A DNA stretch of 64,000 nucleotides. Source: Bolinopsis microptera. Its lineage: Eukaryota > Ctenophora > Tentaculata > Lobata > Bolinopsidae. A program made the position numbers and the translations under genes. The stretch's first letter is position 1; each line of letters opens with the position of its first letter. The stretch lies in contig NC_087079.1 of assembly GCF_026151205.1 (NCBI RefSeq), positions 12,921,945 through 12,985,944 on the forward strand, written 5' to 3'. This document shows positions 21,345-34,711 of the stretch, one piece after another. The notes under the pieces are model-generated. The model searched no databases, was not told where the DNA came from, and was given only the letters and a program-made list of their open reading frames with translations.

Positions 21345-24137
21345 GAGACAGTTGGTATCCTGGTGGTGGACAATGTTCTAGAAGCTATGCGTATAGGCAT
21401 GGAGATAAACCAGCCTCAGTACAACCAGAGGAGGATCTCTGAAGCGAAACTCCTGGGAGAACTGTATAACTATAGGATGATTGAGAGTAATATTATTTTC
21501 AATTCTCTTTATCTCGTTATCTCCTTCGGAGCTCTACCTGATGGTGGGTATTTTTGAAGTTTGCTTGCATTTTAAGTCTCATTAATCTATTCAATAAGAT
21601 GTAATTTTTATTTAGGTTTTTACCAAATTATTAAACTATTAAAATCGTGCGTAATATCTCAAACTTATTTTGATATGTAGTATTAATTCTTTTCATGCAA
21701 CAACGTCTTCATGTTTAAATGTATCCTGGGTTTGGACAGGATATTGCCCGTTTAAAATATTTCCATCGCGTTACACAATACTCAATAAATGTATTAGATT
21801 TGTAGTGTTGTAATTAGTTTTAAAATATGATTTTCTTATTATATTAGTACCCATCGTTAATTTAATCTTTTAAAGAATAACTGATCCTCTGAAACAATCT
21901 AGGAACGAACCCGATTGACCAGCCCGCTGACATGATAAGAACGAGAATAGTTATCACTATACTGGAGACTTGTGGGCAATATTTCGAGAAGGGGTCTCTT
22001 AAGAAGAAGTGTGATATCTTCTTACTCTTCTTCCAGGTGGAGCAGTCTTCTCAATTTATTATAACTAGCAGGAACCCGTATAACCCTAAAATAGTGTCAA
22101 GACTCAAGAGACTAAAATATTTATTACCTATTTAATTCGCGTTTTTGACACCACTTGGGGGTTCAAATTTTGGACTCTAAAACTCCTATTCCTTGGCCAA
22201 TTTTTTATTTTTTCATGCTGATTTGGAGGCCATTAAAGCATTTGACCCAGTCAAAAAAGTATCAGTTGTATATCTTTTACGGTTTTTGCGGAAAGTCGTG
22301 TTAAAGTTGATGCTGTGGTGTCAGTAAAATGGTACGGATAAACACATCCATATATATCGTCTCGCTTTATATATAGTAAGATGTACCTCACACTTGTCAT
22401 TTCTTTACTCTTGAGGCTTTCAGTTACTTTCAGTGTCACCATTTTTCAAGGTAAAAAATTGGTAGATTTGACGCTAGTAAAGCTTGTTATCCGCTCTGTG
22501 TCAATATATTATGTTCACTTCCAGTTTCTCCACTTTTCAAGGCTTAATATTAGTATCTGACGCTGGGAAAGTTTTTTCTTGTTCTCTGTTTAAACATTAT
22601 ACCCTCGCCAGAAATACCTGTTTACGAAAGTACAGCCACTCCCAATAGACGTGGAGTACAGCATACAGGATACTCTGGAAAGCATCCGACCTAACATTAC
22701 CATGTACCCTTCTGTCGCTGAGGTGGATCTGGCTATTGCTGAGATATCTCCGCAACTAAAGAACCTTCTAGGTACCTGGTGATCCTTGTTTAGTTATATT
22801 GTTCTTTCTTTTACATAAGCCGCTATCAAAGTGTAGATAAATCCACCGTATCTGGGTTTTGGGAGATTGAGGTAGATTTGTTTATTTATATTTTAATTAA
22901 ATGTCATTGTAAACCTCTCTAATTATTTACAGGAAGTCAAGAAGACGCAGAAGAAACAGAAGAGGACGAGGATACGGAGACTGAAGACCAGGGACCAGGA
23001 GAAGAGACACCCGATGAGAACGAGGAGGAGCTCCAACTCAACAAGAAACTTGAGGTAAGGAATTTGGCGTATCGTGATAATATCTGTTATACAAAGCACC
23101 TTAAACTTTCATAAGTTTAAACTTTAAATTTTAATTGTGGATTATTTAACAGTGTATAAAAAATACCTTAACGTGTATAAACGACTCACAAGCTTTTATA
23201 AATTTCGGGTTATCAAACCGAGCGGTACCTGCGCCTATTCACAACAGTTACCATTGCAGACAGTAAAGTGCGAGGAGGATGACGAGTTCATCGCAGAACT
23301 GGAGCGTACTATGACGTCAGAACTGACCGGGAGAAAGATGGACAGTACAGTTAACAAAGTAAACAGTAGTGACCTTGCCCTGCCTATGAATAGGGGCTTC
23401 AAAGGTTTGTCACAGTTACCATTCAAGATGTGCACAATATATCAGCACTTCACTTAAACTTTTCAACTTTAAAGTTTAACATCTTTCTTCTACTCCCATG
23501 ATCATGATTTGTCCGTGTAGACGTGTTGGCCAACTCGATTTGTCTAATTCCTACTATGTATAAAAAGTGATTGACAGTATCTAGGTCTAATTACTTCTTG
23601 CACGAGCTGTCAACTTAATGTATTCCTACAGGACACAAGATTGAGGGAAACTCCGTGCAGTTCAGTGTCATGATAAAGAAAGGTTCCAAACAACAATTCA
23701 AGAAGATGGATATTCCAGTGGAGTCTGACTTTGCAAGTAACCTGTTTGACAAGCAGAAAGCAGCGGTTAGGGAACGAGAGGAGATGAAAAGGCTGGTGTT
23801 GAGTCAGGAGATGAGACAAGAAGAAGAGGAGCTAATGGTGAGTTTCCGGACTATATTACTGTCTGTTTCTGAGGAGCTCCCTGACATTTTATGGAAAATA
23901 TTTTCTTGTTTTTTGGAAAGTCAAAGGTATCCCTGATTTTGATCAAACGTTCTAATGTCTCCAATGTAACCGATAACAATGTAGACTTGCTAATATCTCT
24001 AATCTCTATCTCAGGCTGAACAGTTGGATCAGCACAAGACTTCCGGTGTGACCTACCGAGCTGGGGAACGGAAACAAAAACCCAGGAAAGCTCCACAGCT
24101 TACGACAGACATGTTCAACTTCAGCAGTGCCAAATAA
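21345..24137 (+). CDS. UPF2: UPF2, 3' part (nonsense-mediated decay)
   Basis: Seven exons: 21345-21543, 21903-22036, 22612-22771, 22933-23054, 23260-23404, 23632-23837 and 24015-24137. Together they give 362 residues with all splice phases consistent. UPF2 bridges UPF1 and UPF3 in nonsense-mediated mRNA decay. The first two exons encode the hallmark of the third MIF4G domain (GMEINQPQYNQRRISEAKLL, then ETCGQYFEKGS). Exon four is the acidic stretch (ETEEDEDTETED), and the last exons are the UPF1-binding C-terminus (VMIKKGSKQQFKKMDI). The first exon opens with a good acceptor (TTTTTAG), so coding sequence should precede it. The two N-terminal MIF4G domains, roughly two thirds of the protein, are not found upstream, where minus-strand receptors lie. 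So either those genes are nested in a long intron or this is a 3' partial copy. Confidence 0.88.
22064..22383. mobile_element. 320 bp dispersed element, copy 2
   Basis: Same element and orientation as 5023-5342. It lies within the UPF2 intron 22037-22611, beginning only 27 bases after the splice donor, and does not touch an exon. The shared length and clean ends define the element boundaries. Confidence 0.8.
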
Positions 24138-25298
24138 CTCCCACGTGCCGAGTAACTCCCACGTGATATTTCAGACGAATCTTGTGATAGTGATCTTTGG
24201 TCGCTGAGTCTAGAATTATGAATCGGAGAACAAGAAAGGGGGAATTGTTGCGCTGCGCTGATGAAATACTGGGCTTAGTACTGGTAAGACGAAACTGATA
24301 AATGTTCTTGGTTGAAAGTCCGAAGTGAGGCTTCAGGAATGATAGAAAATATTTATAACATAAACAATAATTTATTCTATTTTTAATATGTTCAATTAGC
24401 GGACATCTATCGAATTTTAATCTCCTTACATTGATTGAATAGTGCTTTAGGGTAAAATGTTACATGTTAGATCCTGGTCAACGAACGGACAGAGGACTTT
24501 CATATTACGTCTTGAATTGTGTCTTAAAATCCTTGCGTCTTTCCTCTTTTTCTTTTCGACTTTTAATTAGATTCAAATAATTCGAGTAGCTTAAATCACT
24601 GTTGGGACAGTCTACAAATTCTTATACGAGTTAAATTTGTCGTATGTCAGATGGATCTGTGATAATATGTCAAGATGGTAAATGTAACCTAATAACATTA
24701 CTTACATTTTATTTTCAAAACGACTAAATTGTGTTTCATTGTAAAATATATTATTATTTAAGTGGTTTAGATCGTCCGGTTACTTTTGTTAACGTGCTAA
24801 TCTACTGCATGTTATTCCCGACTGGAATTAATCTATCCAGAGCCCTTGCGTTTGCAGAGGCGCGAAAGCACATGGTTAGGTGAAGACTGGAATATCTATG
24901 AAATTGACTAAATGTGAGGAGCGCCTTGGAAAATTCTACCGATAGTTCGACCGGTACATCAGTCGTTAGTACATTTTTCAACATGCTCTCCACTGTGCAC
25001 TATCAAAATTGCGCGCACAACTAGAATTAGATTATATTAGCTATTTCAAATTATTATATAGAAACCGGAAAGCATGCTTCTAACTAGTCTTGTCCACGTC
25101 CGAATTTTAAAATAACTTAACCCTAATGTAACCTATAATTAGCCACTGGGACATGATGGGCTCATTGTAGTGTTTCCCTGAAACCACATTAAATTTGATA
25201 ATGATACGCATAAAACAGCTCTATTAAATGTATAACCAATAACTAGCTACAAACTATAATGTATGACTTTACTTACTCGATTGTGCACAGTGCACTTA
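24138..25298. other. Intergenic after UPF2
   Basis: Probably includes the UPF2 3' UTR. No coding exon, tRNA or repeat recognised. Confidence 0.5.
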
Positions 25299-25515
25299 CT
25301 GTCACCAAGATGCAGTTAGCCCTAACGTAGAGTTAGGCCTAACTTAGGCACTGGGGGTCTATTTAACATGTACTAGTCTACTTGTCATACGTTGTATGAC
25401 CCGCCTGTATCGTCAGGACGATAAAGTGAAACGACCGTGGGGGTCGCAACGTGATACAATAGTCTACAAAGTTAGGCCTAACTCTGCGTTAGGGCTAACT
25501 GCATCTTGGTGACAG
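25299..25515. mobile_element. MITE with 47 bp terminal inverted repeats
   Basis: The left end CTGTCACCAAGATGCAGTTA and the right end are inverted copies for about 47 bp with one mismatch. TA flanks both sides (25297-25298 and 25516-25517), as expected for Tc1/mariner-type insertion. The 217 bp element has a short unrelated centre and no coding capacity, so it would depend on a transposase elsewhere. Confidence 0.85.
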
Positions 25516-25629
25516 TAATGACTTAATTGACGTGTGACGTGTCTCGACCAAAATTGAACCGGGAATTTTACGCTTTATATTTATTTAATTGTGCTTTTTA
25601 TGGATAAATAAAACAGAATTTGATATACG

Positions 25630-26119
25630 TAGGGGGTGCACCATAAAAATAAACTTGCTCGGATTTTAAAAATTTTTGTACCATTGTTTTCTAGAGACTG
25701 TGAGAATTTTCACAATACCAAATTTGTTATACCTTTTTGGAAAGATCAGTGAGTTTCGCTTAGGTGCCATATTTGATGGTGCGCGACTTTTGGAGCAAAA
25801 TTAGCTGTAAAAGTCGCCTAATTTGACCTAATTTGACCAAATTCGTTGATTTTTGTCGTATTATTTGGATATATTAGGGGGTGCACCATAAAAATAAACT
25901 TGCTCGGATTTTAAAAATTTTTGTACCATTGTTTTCTAGAGACTGTGAGAATTTTCACAATACCAAATTTGTCGTACCTTTTTGAAAAGATCAGTGAGTT
26001 TCGCCTAGGTGCCATATTTGATGGTGCGCGGCTTTTGGAGCAAAATTTGCTACAAAAGTCGCGTAATTTGACCAAATTTGACCAAATTCGTTGATTTTTG
26101 TCGTATTATTTGGATATAT
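25630..26119. repeat. Tandem pair, 245 bp unit
   Basis: TAGGGGGTGCACCATAAAAA starts at 25630 and again at 25875. The two units are nearly identical and end in TTGGATATA. Non-coding. Confidence 0.88.
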
Positions 26120-26828
26120 CTTCAGTTCCTTGAATGAGATCATTCTGAAAATTGGCGACGACCTTCCAATAGGGCTTTCACAACTGTCCAAAAAATTTGG
26201 TGGATATCGGAGTTGATATAGTGATCAAAATGGGGCAAAATACGCTGCTTTTAGCTGTAACATAATGTCTGATGGTTGGATATGCTTTAAACTTTTCGGA
26301 CACCTTCCTTGTAAGTCTATGAGTAAGCTTTCCAATTTTTGTTGCAATCGGAGGTCGGGAAGGATACTTAATATCTATTTGTGTGAAGAAAATTGTGCTG
26401 GCCGAAATTAGCGCTAAAAAACCATCCTACAGTCGGCACGCGCGGCTCACTGTCAATGGCGCACTACCTAGATATATCTTCAGTTCCTTGAATGATATCA
26501 TTCTGAAAATTGGCGACGAACTTCCAATAGGGCTTTTACAACTGTCCGAAAAATTTGGTGGATATCGGAGTTGATATAGTTATCAAAATGGGGCAAAATA
26601 CGCTGCTTTTAGCTGTAACATAATGTCTGATGGTTGGATATGCTTTAAACTTTTCGGACACCTTCCTTGTAAGTCTATGAGTAAGCTTACCAATTTTTAT
26701 TGCAATCGGAGGTCGGGAAGGATACTTAATATTTATTTGTTTGAAGAAAATTGTGCTGGCCGAAATTAGCGCTAAAAAACCATCCTACAGTCGGCACGCG
26801 CGGCTCACTGTCGATGGTGCACTACCTA
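26113..26828. repeat. Tandem pair, 358 bp unit
   Basis: GATATATCTTCAGTTCCTTG starts at 26113 and 26471, and each unit ends in GCACTACCTA. It directly abuts the 245 bp pair, so the block consists of two different units, each doubled. Differences between copies are few, so the duplication is recent. Confidence 0.88.
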
Positions 26829-28984
26829 ATATACGTTGCATGCCACTTTTCGCGCGCGCCGCCGAAGGCTTAACGGAGAAATAAAAGAGTAACGTGGTAA
26901 CTCTTACTTCGTATTGTAGATCTAGATTGTAGATTATGCTAGTTAAGGAGTTAGCTAATTAAAGTGATTCACTCCCGGCGCGAGAACAAAGCGCCAGGAA
27001 AATAAGACAATTTTTCGCGCGAACTTGTAAATTTACTTACTGCTTACGCCGCGCAGAGATGTGCCTTCATGGTGTATCCATAATATCTCTGATATTTGGA
27101 TACGAAACATGTATCAGAACAGAATGCAGAAGCGTTTTTAAGCTTTTTATTCTCTTTCAATAGGAATTAATATAAGTTTGTCCATTTTTAATGCAGAGTG
27201 CAGACTAAAATTAACATTAGTAGAGGCTCTTACGGGCAAAAAGACGTGTTTTCTGCTACGAGTTAAGAGACTTAACTGCTAATTGGACACAATAGTATGA
27301 TGTCTAAGAATCGATAATATGTTAAGAAGTATAAATTTGGCCTTATTAGTCACGTGCTATACCAATGCGCGTTTCAAACTTTGACAGTCTATTACTCTAA
27401 GGCAAATAAAGTAATTATATTCATATTTTGTCAGCAATAAGATTACATTGTTTTCTATTTGGTGTGAAAATATGAGCTAGAACGGACATAATCTCGCTGA
27501 GTTATAGCTGTTTGAAATTTATGATGAACGCGCGGATGCCAATTGATAACAACTAAATGCTTTTGCGCCTAGTGCGCGTCGAAAATTTGGCAAAAACGCT
27601 TGCGGAGTGACAATATTCAAACTTCGATAAAGTATATGAAGTGGGTACTTCTCGGAAAGGAAAAATTTAGGCAAACACAATGTGACTATTTTTGAGTTGA
27701 TTTAATACAACTGCAAAAAATTATTCAAACTTCAAGCAAAAAAGTCAAAATTTTTACCACTTTTTTGGATTTTTACCCCCAAAAAAATAGAGGGATTTTT
27801 CAAATTTTTAAACCATCTTGTGCGGCTGTGTTTTAGCTATCTCTATGCAAGTTTTGCCGACATGCCAACAAAATTAACTTGTTCAAAATATCAAAAAACA
27901 TGGTTTTTTGGCCTATTTTTTGCCCAAAAATCGGGTTTTCGCGATTTTACCCCCAAAAAGTCAGTCCAATCATCTTAAAATCACTTTTAATCGATTCTAC
28001 GGTCAAAAATACGTCTAGTAAGGTGTATCTGGGGTCCCTAGCGTATCAAGCAGACAATGCCCGTAAGAGCTTCTAACTACATTGCGCACGCTGCTTCGTA
28101 GAACTTGCCTCGGATTATTATTTGGAGAAGTTAAGCGCAATTTAATAGACGAGTATAAAACCCGCGTCGCAACTTCTTTGAAACTTAATAAATCGATAGC
28201 TAGGGTGCCACTATTCTTATAATGAGCTCATATGTCTTAATTGACGATGTCAATTCGTCGCAGGTCAGCGAAGCTAAAGCCAAGTAGCGCATCCTGCCGA
28301 TCTAGCAAGGTTGCGAGAAGCATAATTGAGTGCGCGGCGCGGCCCAGTAACACATCGCGCTACAAGCCCATTAGTATTACTTTGATTTTCTAACCCTATT
28401 ATAAATCCTAACCTTGTATCATATCATGTCGTGACTTACTGGGCCGTGCTCAGCCTGTCATTCCGCCTAATCTCTATGTTAATGATCATAATAGCCTGGG
28501 GTCCCCAGGTAAGTCGTGACATGACCCCAATTGCAATTGTGGTTCAATAATCATTTATTGGTATCGGAGAGAAAGCCCCAAAACAGTCGCGCACTCGTGC
28601 GCGGCGGGTCTACAACGGACGTTTGACAAACGTTTCCCTTGTTGCGATGGTTTCTTTTTACATTTTTTGATAGTGTCAGATCTTTCTATGACCACAAGCT
28701 CATTACTTCTTCCGGCCCTGGTTTAAAACATGGCTGTCTTATCGTCTATTGTGGAATCATTTATGATTTCGTCCATCGTTAATGGACTAGCCCGGTGCGC
28801 GCTACTTCGAAGGAATCCAGACAAGCAACGAACATCCGTGTCAAGTATAATTTTAATGATTCAGTAAATCTTTCAGTACACTCTAACGTAACTAATAAAA
28901 TAAAATTTTGACACTATTCAACATTTTATTAAGTTTTTGAGTAGTTTTTTTTTAAATTAGGTTTTCGAGTACACAGTATACAGT
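26829..28984. other. Gene-free repetitive DNA
   Basis: A-rich and T-rich low-complexity DNA (TTTTACCCCCAAAAA-like motifs at 27770-27960) and CG-rich patches. About 28240-28370 resembles 51770-51885 (shared GATGTCAAT, TTGCGAGAAG and a CGCGGCGCG core then ACATCGCGCTACAA), so it is a dispersed repeat of unknown type. No gene recognised. Confidence 0.5.
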
Positions 28985-31372
28985 TAAAACACTAAGGATA
29001 CAAGGATACAAGGATACAAGGATACAAAAGTGATAATTATTTTATTGAGTTCACAATAGTTATAATTCTGAAATAATTTAAGTTACACACTTCTAATCAT
29101 TTACAAATGTGTAGGGATAAAATAGAAATGTTATAATATAATGCTATTTTCTTTAAGTAAATCAAATTTGTATGGTTCATGAGTTTATTTTGAGTTCCTA
29201 GAGCATTATGCACTTGCCAGTATTTGAGTGGAAATCTGGGCTCTTATAATAGGCTGTATATTGTTCGTTCACAGAGAGAATTGAATGGATTGCTCTTGCT
29301 GTGGCAGTAAATTTGGTAGGATCTAGATTTTTGTTGGAGAGCAGACCGGCTAGGTCAGTGATGTTTTGGGGATAAAAGTTGAATTTTTCCCTAACTGAGG
29401 AGTAAAGCAAACAGTCAATTAATACATGGCTTTCGTCCTCGATAGGTTTGAGCCCTTTACTGAAAAAGCAGTAAGTGCACCAACGTTCTTCTCTTGGTAC
29501 AAGAGGGGTTTCGTATCTGCCCCTTTCAACGTAGAGGTTGTGGCAGCTGATACGAAACCTTGTCAAGCTTTTTCGAAAATCAGGTACTTTGATTATTCGT
29601 AGGTATGCCTCTGGTTCAAAATCATGTTTAATTAAGTTATAGAATTCTAGTTTTGGTGAGGAGGCCTTGGCAGATTTCCAGGTATTCACGAATTCTTCCC
29701 TCATATTATGACTGATTTGGGTGGAGAGCTTAGATTTTGATGAAGATGAGTGGGGGAAGTTGTATTTGGTGAGAAGCTTTGAGATGTTGGTATACCAAGG
29801 AAGGCCCAGCATGATCTGCTCGTGAAATGCAGCACAAAGTAGTTCATTTTCGGTGCTTTCAAGGCGACTATAGTAATCTATTGCAAGTTTGCAGGCTTCA
29901 AAGAATAGGGGGTGGCGCCCACTTTCGCCCCAGCAACCTATATTTGATGCTTTTGAATGGACGGACAAAGACCACTTGATAAATTTTAGGTGGAATTTCT
30001 CATAGTGGTCCTGTGCAATGTACTTCAGGGTATGCTGGGGGCTGGCTTTGTCATCTATTTTTGAAAGGTATCTCATTGTTTTAGAGTGGGGGCATAAGAC
30101 TTGACAGCCATAAAGCAGGATTGGTTTGATTAAGGAATCAAATAGAATATTAAGGGCACGGTGAGAGAGGGCATCTTTAACTATATTGCCTTTAAGGCCA
30201 TATAGAGCACGGAGAGCTTTGGCCCTCAGCTCAGTATTTGCTGCCGTAAAGGATCCATTTCTGTGGAATATTATGCCAAGATAGCAGTACTTTTCGGTGT
30301 GCTGGATGGGCTGACCTCCCAATGTAAATGTTTCATGGGACTGCTTCTTTTTGGGAGGGCTGAATATGACAATCTTAGTTTTCTTTATATTTACTTCAAG
30401 GCCCATGGAGTTACAGAAGTCAGATAGAATGTTGATATTGACTTGCAAGGCCTTGGGACTTAGAGCAAGAAGGACAAGATCGTCAGCCCAGAGCAGATGT
30501 GATATTAGAACGTCAGCAAGAACTGGATAATCACCAACAGATTTCAGAAGAGATGACAAGTTATTAATATAGATTTTAAAAAGGTCTGGTGATAGGGGGT
30601 GTCCTTGCTCCGTTCCTTTGCCAATATCAATTTTAGGGGACAAGAGTTTGGAGATTTTTATATGAGCAATTGAGTTTTTGTACATATCACTTAAGCAGTT
30701 AAAGAAGTTACCGGTAATTCCAAGGCATGTTATTTTGTGCAGAAGAAGGTCCCTACATACAGTGTCAAAGGCCTTTCTTAGATCAACAAAGCATGCATAG
30801 AGACGAGCTTTTTTAACTTTAGTGTATTTATCAATGACTGTCTTTAGGGTGAAAACGTGATCATTAGTTTGAGCACCCTTCGAGAAACCGAGCTGTTCTT
30901 TTGGATCAGGACAGTAGAGCTTTTTGAAGTATAACAGACGTTCAAGTAAAATGCTAGAGAACAGCTTACCCATACAACTGCCAACTGCTATTGCTCTGTA
31001 ATTGTCTGGGCTGAAGGGGTTGCCTGATTTGTAGATAGGAGTGATAATACTGGTATGCCATGGATAGTAACCTGAGACCAGAGAGTGGTTGAACGTTTTG
31101 AGGATGTCTTGGAGACAAAGCGGAGTTAGGCTCTGAAGCATTTCGTTTGAGATCAAGTCATTTGAGCAACTTTTACCCTTTTTGAGCTTTTTGATTGCAG
31201 AAGTTAGTTCGGGTTCAGATATGAGCTTGTTTAGGATATCCAGATCTGGTGGTTCAGGGTAATGATTGTGATTGTGGTGAGTGGGATCGGGCTCCTGGTC
31301 TGGTTTCTTATAGAGGGATGCAAAGAAATCATGAAAGCTAGCTAGATCGAATTTGTCTAGTAGGGGGCTTTA
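28985..31372 (-). mobile_element. 5'-truncated LINE with reverse transcriptase
   Basis: A non-LTR retrotransposon that copies its RNA by target-primed reverse transcription. The open frame runs from about 31350 to 29198. The part from the first internal Met (31156) is 652 residues. RT motifs are in order: NYRAIAVGS (52-60), FVDLRKAFDTV (123-133, catalytic Asp), GTEQGHPLSPDLF (181-193) and WADD (223-226, a variant of YADD). The C-terminal part has REERWCTYC with a following HVLIDC, a zinc-knuckle-like tail seen in many invertebrate LINEs. The endonuclease is missing, so the copy is 5'-truncated. The 3' end is marked by four TTGTATCC repeats (minus strand) near 28995-29028, a typical LINE tail. 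Confidence 0.88.
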
Positions 31373-31559
31373 TGAGGCTATCAACATTTCAAACCGTGCA
31401 ACGAGTCTCACGGTTATTCTCCTAAATAAATCAAATACCTTTTTGTTTAATGCAGCCAAGCTTTGGAACGCTGTTCATAAAAAAATTTTAACTTCAAGCA
31501 ATTGCTTAGAAACTTCCATTAGCTTGATAAAACTGAGAACAAAAGCACTATTAATATAA
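31373..31559 (+). pseudogene. C-terminal remnant of another LINE
   Basis: The plus-strand frame reads FLFNAAKLWNAVHKKI and ends in SLIKLRTKALLI, the FxxRAAKLWNxLP...FKxxLKxxL ending common to RT proteins of several LINE clades. It abuts the truncated 5' end of the minus-strand LINE, so the younger element appears to have landed next to or in it. Only about 60 codons remain. Confidence 0.6.
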
Positions 31560-34500
31560 GCACAGGCAGCTGACTTAAAAGATACTTGGACTCCAAACAA
31601 TTTTAAATTGCAGTAATCAAGTCTAATTGCAGCGGCACACACTTACTATTACTATCATGATTGTACTATAGACAGAAAATCTTTCAAATCGATTTTGGGC
31701 GCTTTTTAACCATTTGTTGTAATGTTTTTAGATACTAAATATCTAAATTTATAAAATTTTTTATCGGAATGAATTAATTGATTGATATTTAATAATTTAT
31801 TCGGTAGGTTTATCTGGTATTGATATTGATTATATTGATATTGTTATTATTGAACAAAGCTAAATCTAGACATAGTTAATACTACTTCTTTTAAGAAAGG
31901 GACTTGGAGTATAAACGACCAAGTTTGCATAAATTTCTATCCAACCAAGAACTCAGGAGGCAAAGGTGGGTGCGTAAACTTTTGGTCTGCACTCTCCGAT
32001 CCTGTATCACCCTGGATTCTTCTCGACGTATCTTTGTAAAAGGTATATACACAGTGGGCTGTGAGTGGGGGTCATGCTAGCATAGGGTATTTTAGACCAT
32101 CACACATGCCCCTAACTTTGTTTCTAAGGTAATTTGGGTACAAAAATACGATTCCAATCATTTACAGGGCCGAAAATGTCTCAGAAAAAAAATTTTGGGC
32201 CGATTTTGAGCAATCTTGTAGTACAAAAATAGGAGGCTGATCCCAGGAAAAGTTGTTTTTTTAGAGGTTTAATCAATTTTAAAGCTCTTTTATGAACTGT
32301 AAACGAAGGACAGCTATCTTAGGAACTCAAATCTTTTTGAATTATGAAAAAATATTGATCAGAACAAAAGTTGTGCCTATTTATATGACCAAAATTTTCT
32401 GAAACACCAAAATTGTTCCTGTTATTTTCAAAAATTTCGTTTAAAATCACGATTTTTTGGATTTTTATCAATTTTAACTATAATAATTGTGATATTTTGA
32501 TTTTTCATCCATATGCATCTGGTCTAGGGTGCAAAAAATGCCACAAACATGGAGAATAACTAAAATATGTCAATTTAATAGCAAAATTGAGCTCCTAAAT
32601 TATCTAAAAATGCAGCAAATTTTACCCAATTTTTGAGTTTCTTAATTTTGTAAACAGAGTTGCCCAAAACTGCCCAAAGTGATTCTTATTGCATCTGATA
32701 GGGAATTGTCTAAGCTTTCTGATGATACCATGCATTATACCGAACTATTGCAAACCAACAACGATTTCTGTCGTTAAATACCCCAAAAATTGCCTAAAAT
32801 ACACGCCATAAAAAAGGCGCGGTCAAAAATCAGGTGAAAATGTTAAAGTCACACAGTTTTTTTTAGATGGCTGAGTATTCTTAAGTACTATACTGTATTT
32901 CAATTATTAAAAACTGCCTTGATCAGGCATTTTAGCCCAAAATAATAAATATTAGGCAATTTTTGGCTAAAAAAGGCAAAATTTCTTGACAGTGAAAAAT
33001 GCTATTTTTTCACGCGACGCCATTTTGGCATCTTGCAAAGTTTTTAATTACGCGTATACCTTCTAGTCAATCTCTTGCTACTCCAAGTCCCCTAAGATAT
33101 CTGATCTAAAGTTCGTGCTAGTTATATATATAGAAAATATATTTTTGTCTGCTTTAATTGATACTAAATAAAATTGTTGTTTTCTTGAAATTGTTGTTTT
33201 CTTGGCTAGTGTCATGTTCTTGTTTAAGCCTTTTAAATTTTTTCCAGTCAAGAATATGACCCTCTTCAATAGCTTCATTTAACTTCCTAAGAAAAGATAA
33301 TTTCTTACTGCAACTTATCAAATTAAATACTTCTTTGATGTTGATCCCTTCAAATTTGTACTGATGGATGTCTCTACAAGGTCTATGACAAGGCCCCTTC
33401 TAAGGCATGGTGTGCATCTTCCTAAGATTTAAAGCACGCATTCTACATGTACTCTAAGTAAATACCATATCATTGGACTAGATCGAATTAGATTGCTTAA
33501 AATGAGGTAATAAGTTGCTTAGTCAATAATTACTCCTTACATAATATTTAGGGATATTAAAACTGTCCCATATCAGTTTTTGCCACACAAAACTGAGGTA
33601 GTTCTCAAGTTCCAATGAATAAAATCAGGAAATTCATCGTCAATTTTACCGATTAAAAGGAGCCTATTCACTGAACAAGTTTAATGTAAAGCATCACATT
33701 CGATGCAAAATTCACAAACCAGAGGATTCAAGTTGCTGTTTAATCTTGTCAACTTTTAGCCAGTTTGTTTGATTGAAATAAATTTTCGTGCACATACAGA
33801 ATGAATGGTTAATAATTTAATATATATGTAGACCAAGGTCTGTGCACGGGATGCTTCCTGGAAGAATCCAGTTCTTTTAGCGGGGCACCCTACCTAAAGC
33901 CAAATTGAGATATAATAATCATATTCCTAGAGAAATAATCAGAAATCGAATACCAATCAAATAATATGATATATAGGAGTAGTAACCATTTTTACTATGC
34001 AAAATGCCCCAACCACATAGTGTAAATTTATATAGAATTCAAATTCCATATCATCATTAAACCTCAATAGTCAATATAATAGCCCAAGCAAAATTAAATA
34101 ACTTCTTATATACCTTACTGTCATACTACAAATTAATTAAACATTTGAAATCTGTTAACCAGAGAATAAATTTCTAAACCTAATGCAAGTGAAATAATTT
34201 AGATGCAATAATGAATGCCTAATGTGAGTATCATCTGTCAATGTCCTTGTAAAAAAGTCTGTAAAAGAGATATGAGTAACTAATATAGAAGAAAAAACAG
34301 GAAGTTGTCGTCTGTTGAAAAATAAATAAAATACCTGTAACCCGGAATCACCAACTGAATGGTATGGTTAGGTACTTATCCTAGTATATCAGATATTCCT
34401 TTTTAAACTAAATCATTTTGTAGTATTATGTGTTACATGCGCACCATGATTAGATTCTCGATCCTCAGGAGCACCCTGATAGCGGTCAGGGGTGAGAGAG

Positions 34501-34711
34501 GGAGACGGCAATCGTATACATTGCCAGTCAGTGTAACTTCGTTTAACTTGATACCTGCCACCATGGACTATGAATGTTTCTAGACACTATCCTTTTGATA
34601 TTGAGATATTGGTATCTCAGATCACGTGTACATCGTTCCTTTTCTATGACACAGTAATTTATTGACACTTTTGTAGTATGAATGAGTTGGTAAACACAGA
34701 GTAGAAGAAGG
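31560..34711. other. Gene-free AT-rich region
   Basis: Over 3 kb with no convincing exon. 32100-33060 is rich in A and T homopolymer runs (TTTTTGG, AAAAATT) and may be old repeat DNA. The last 150 bases carry the promoter or 5' UTR of the BTB gene. Confidence 0.5.

Noticed and set aside
28420..28526. Inverted repeat around CATGTCGTGACTTAC
   Set aside because: The second copy is not a true reverse complement over the centre; the match is partial and probably chance.
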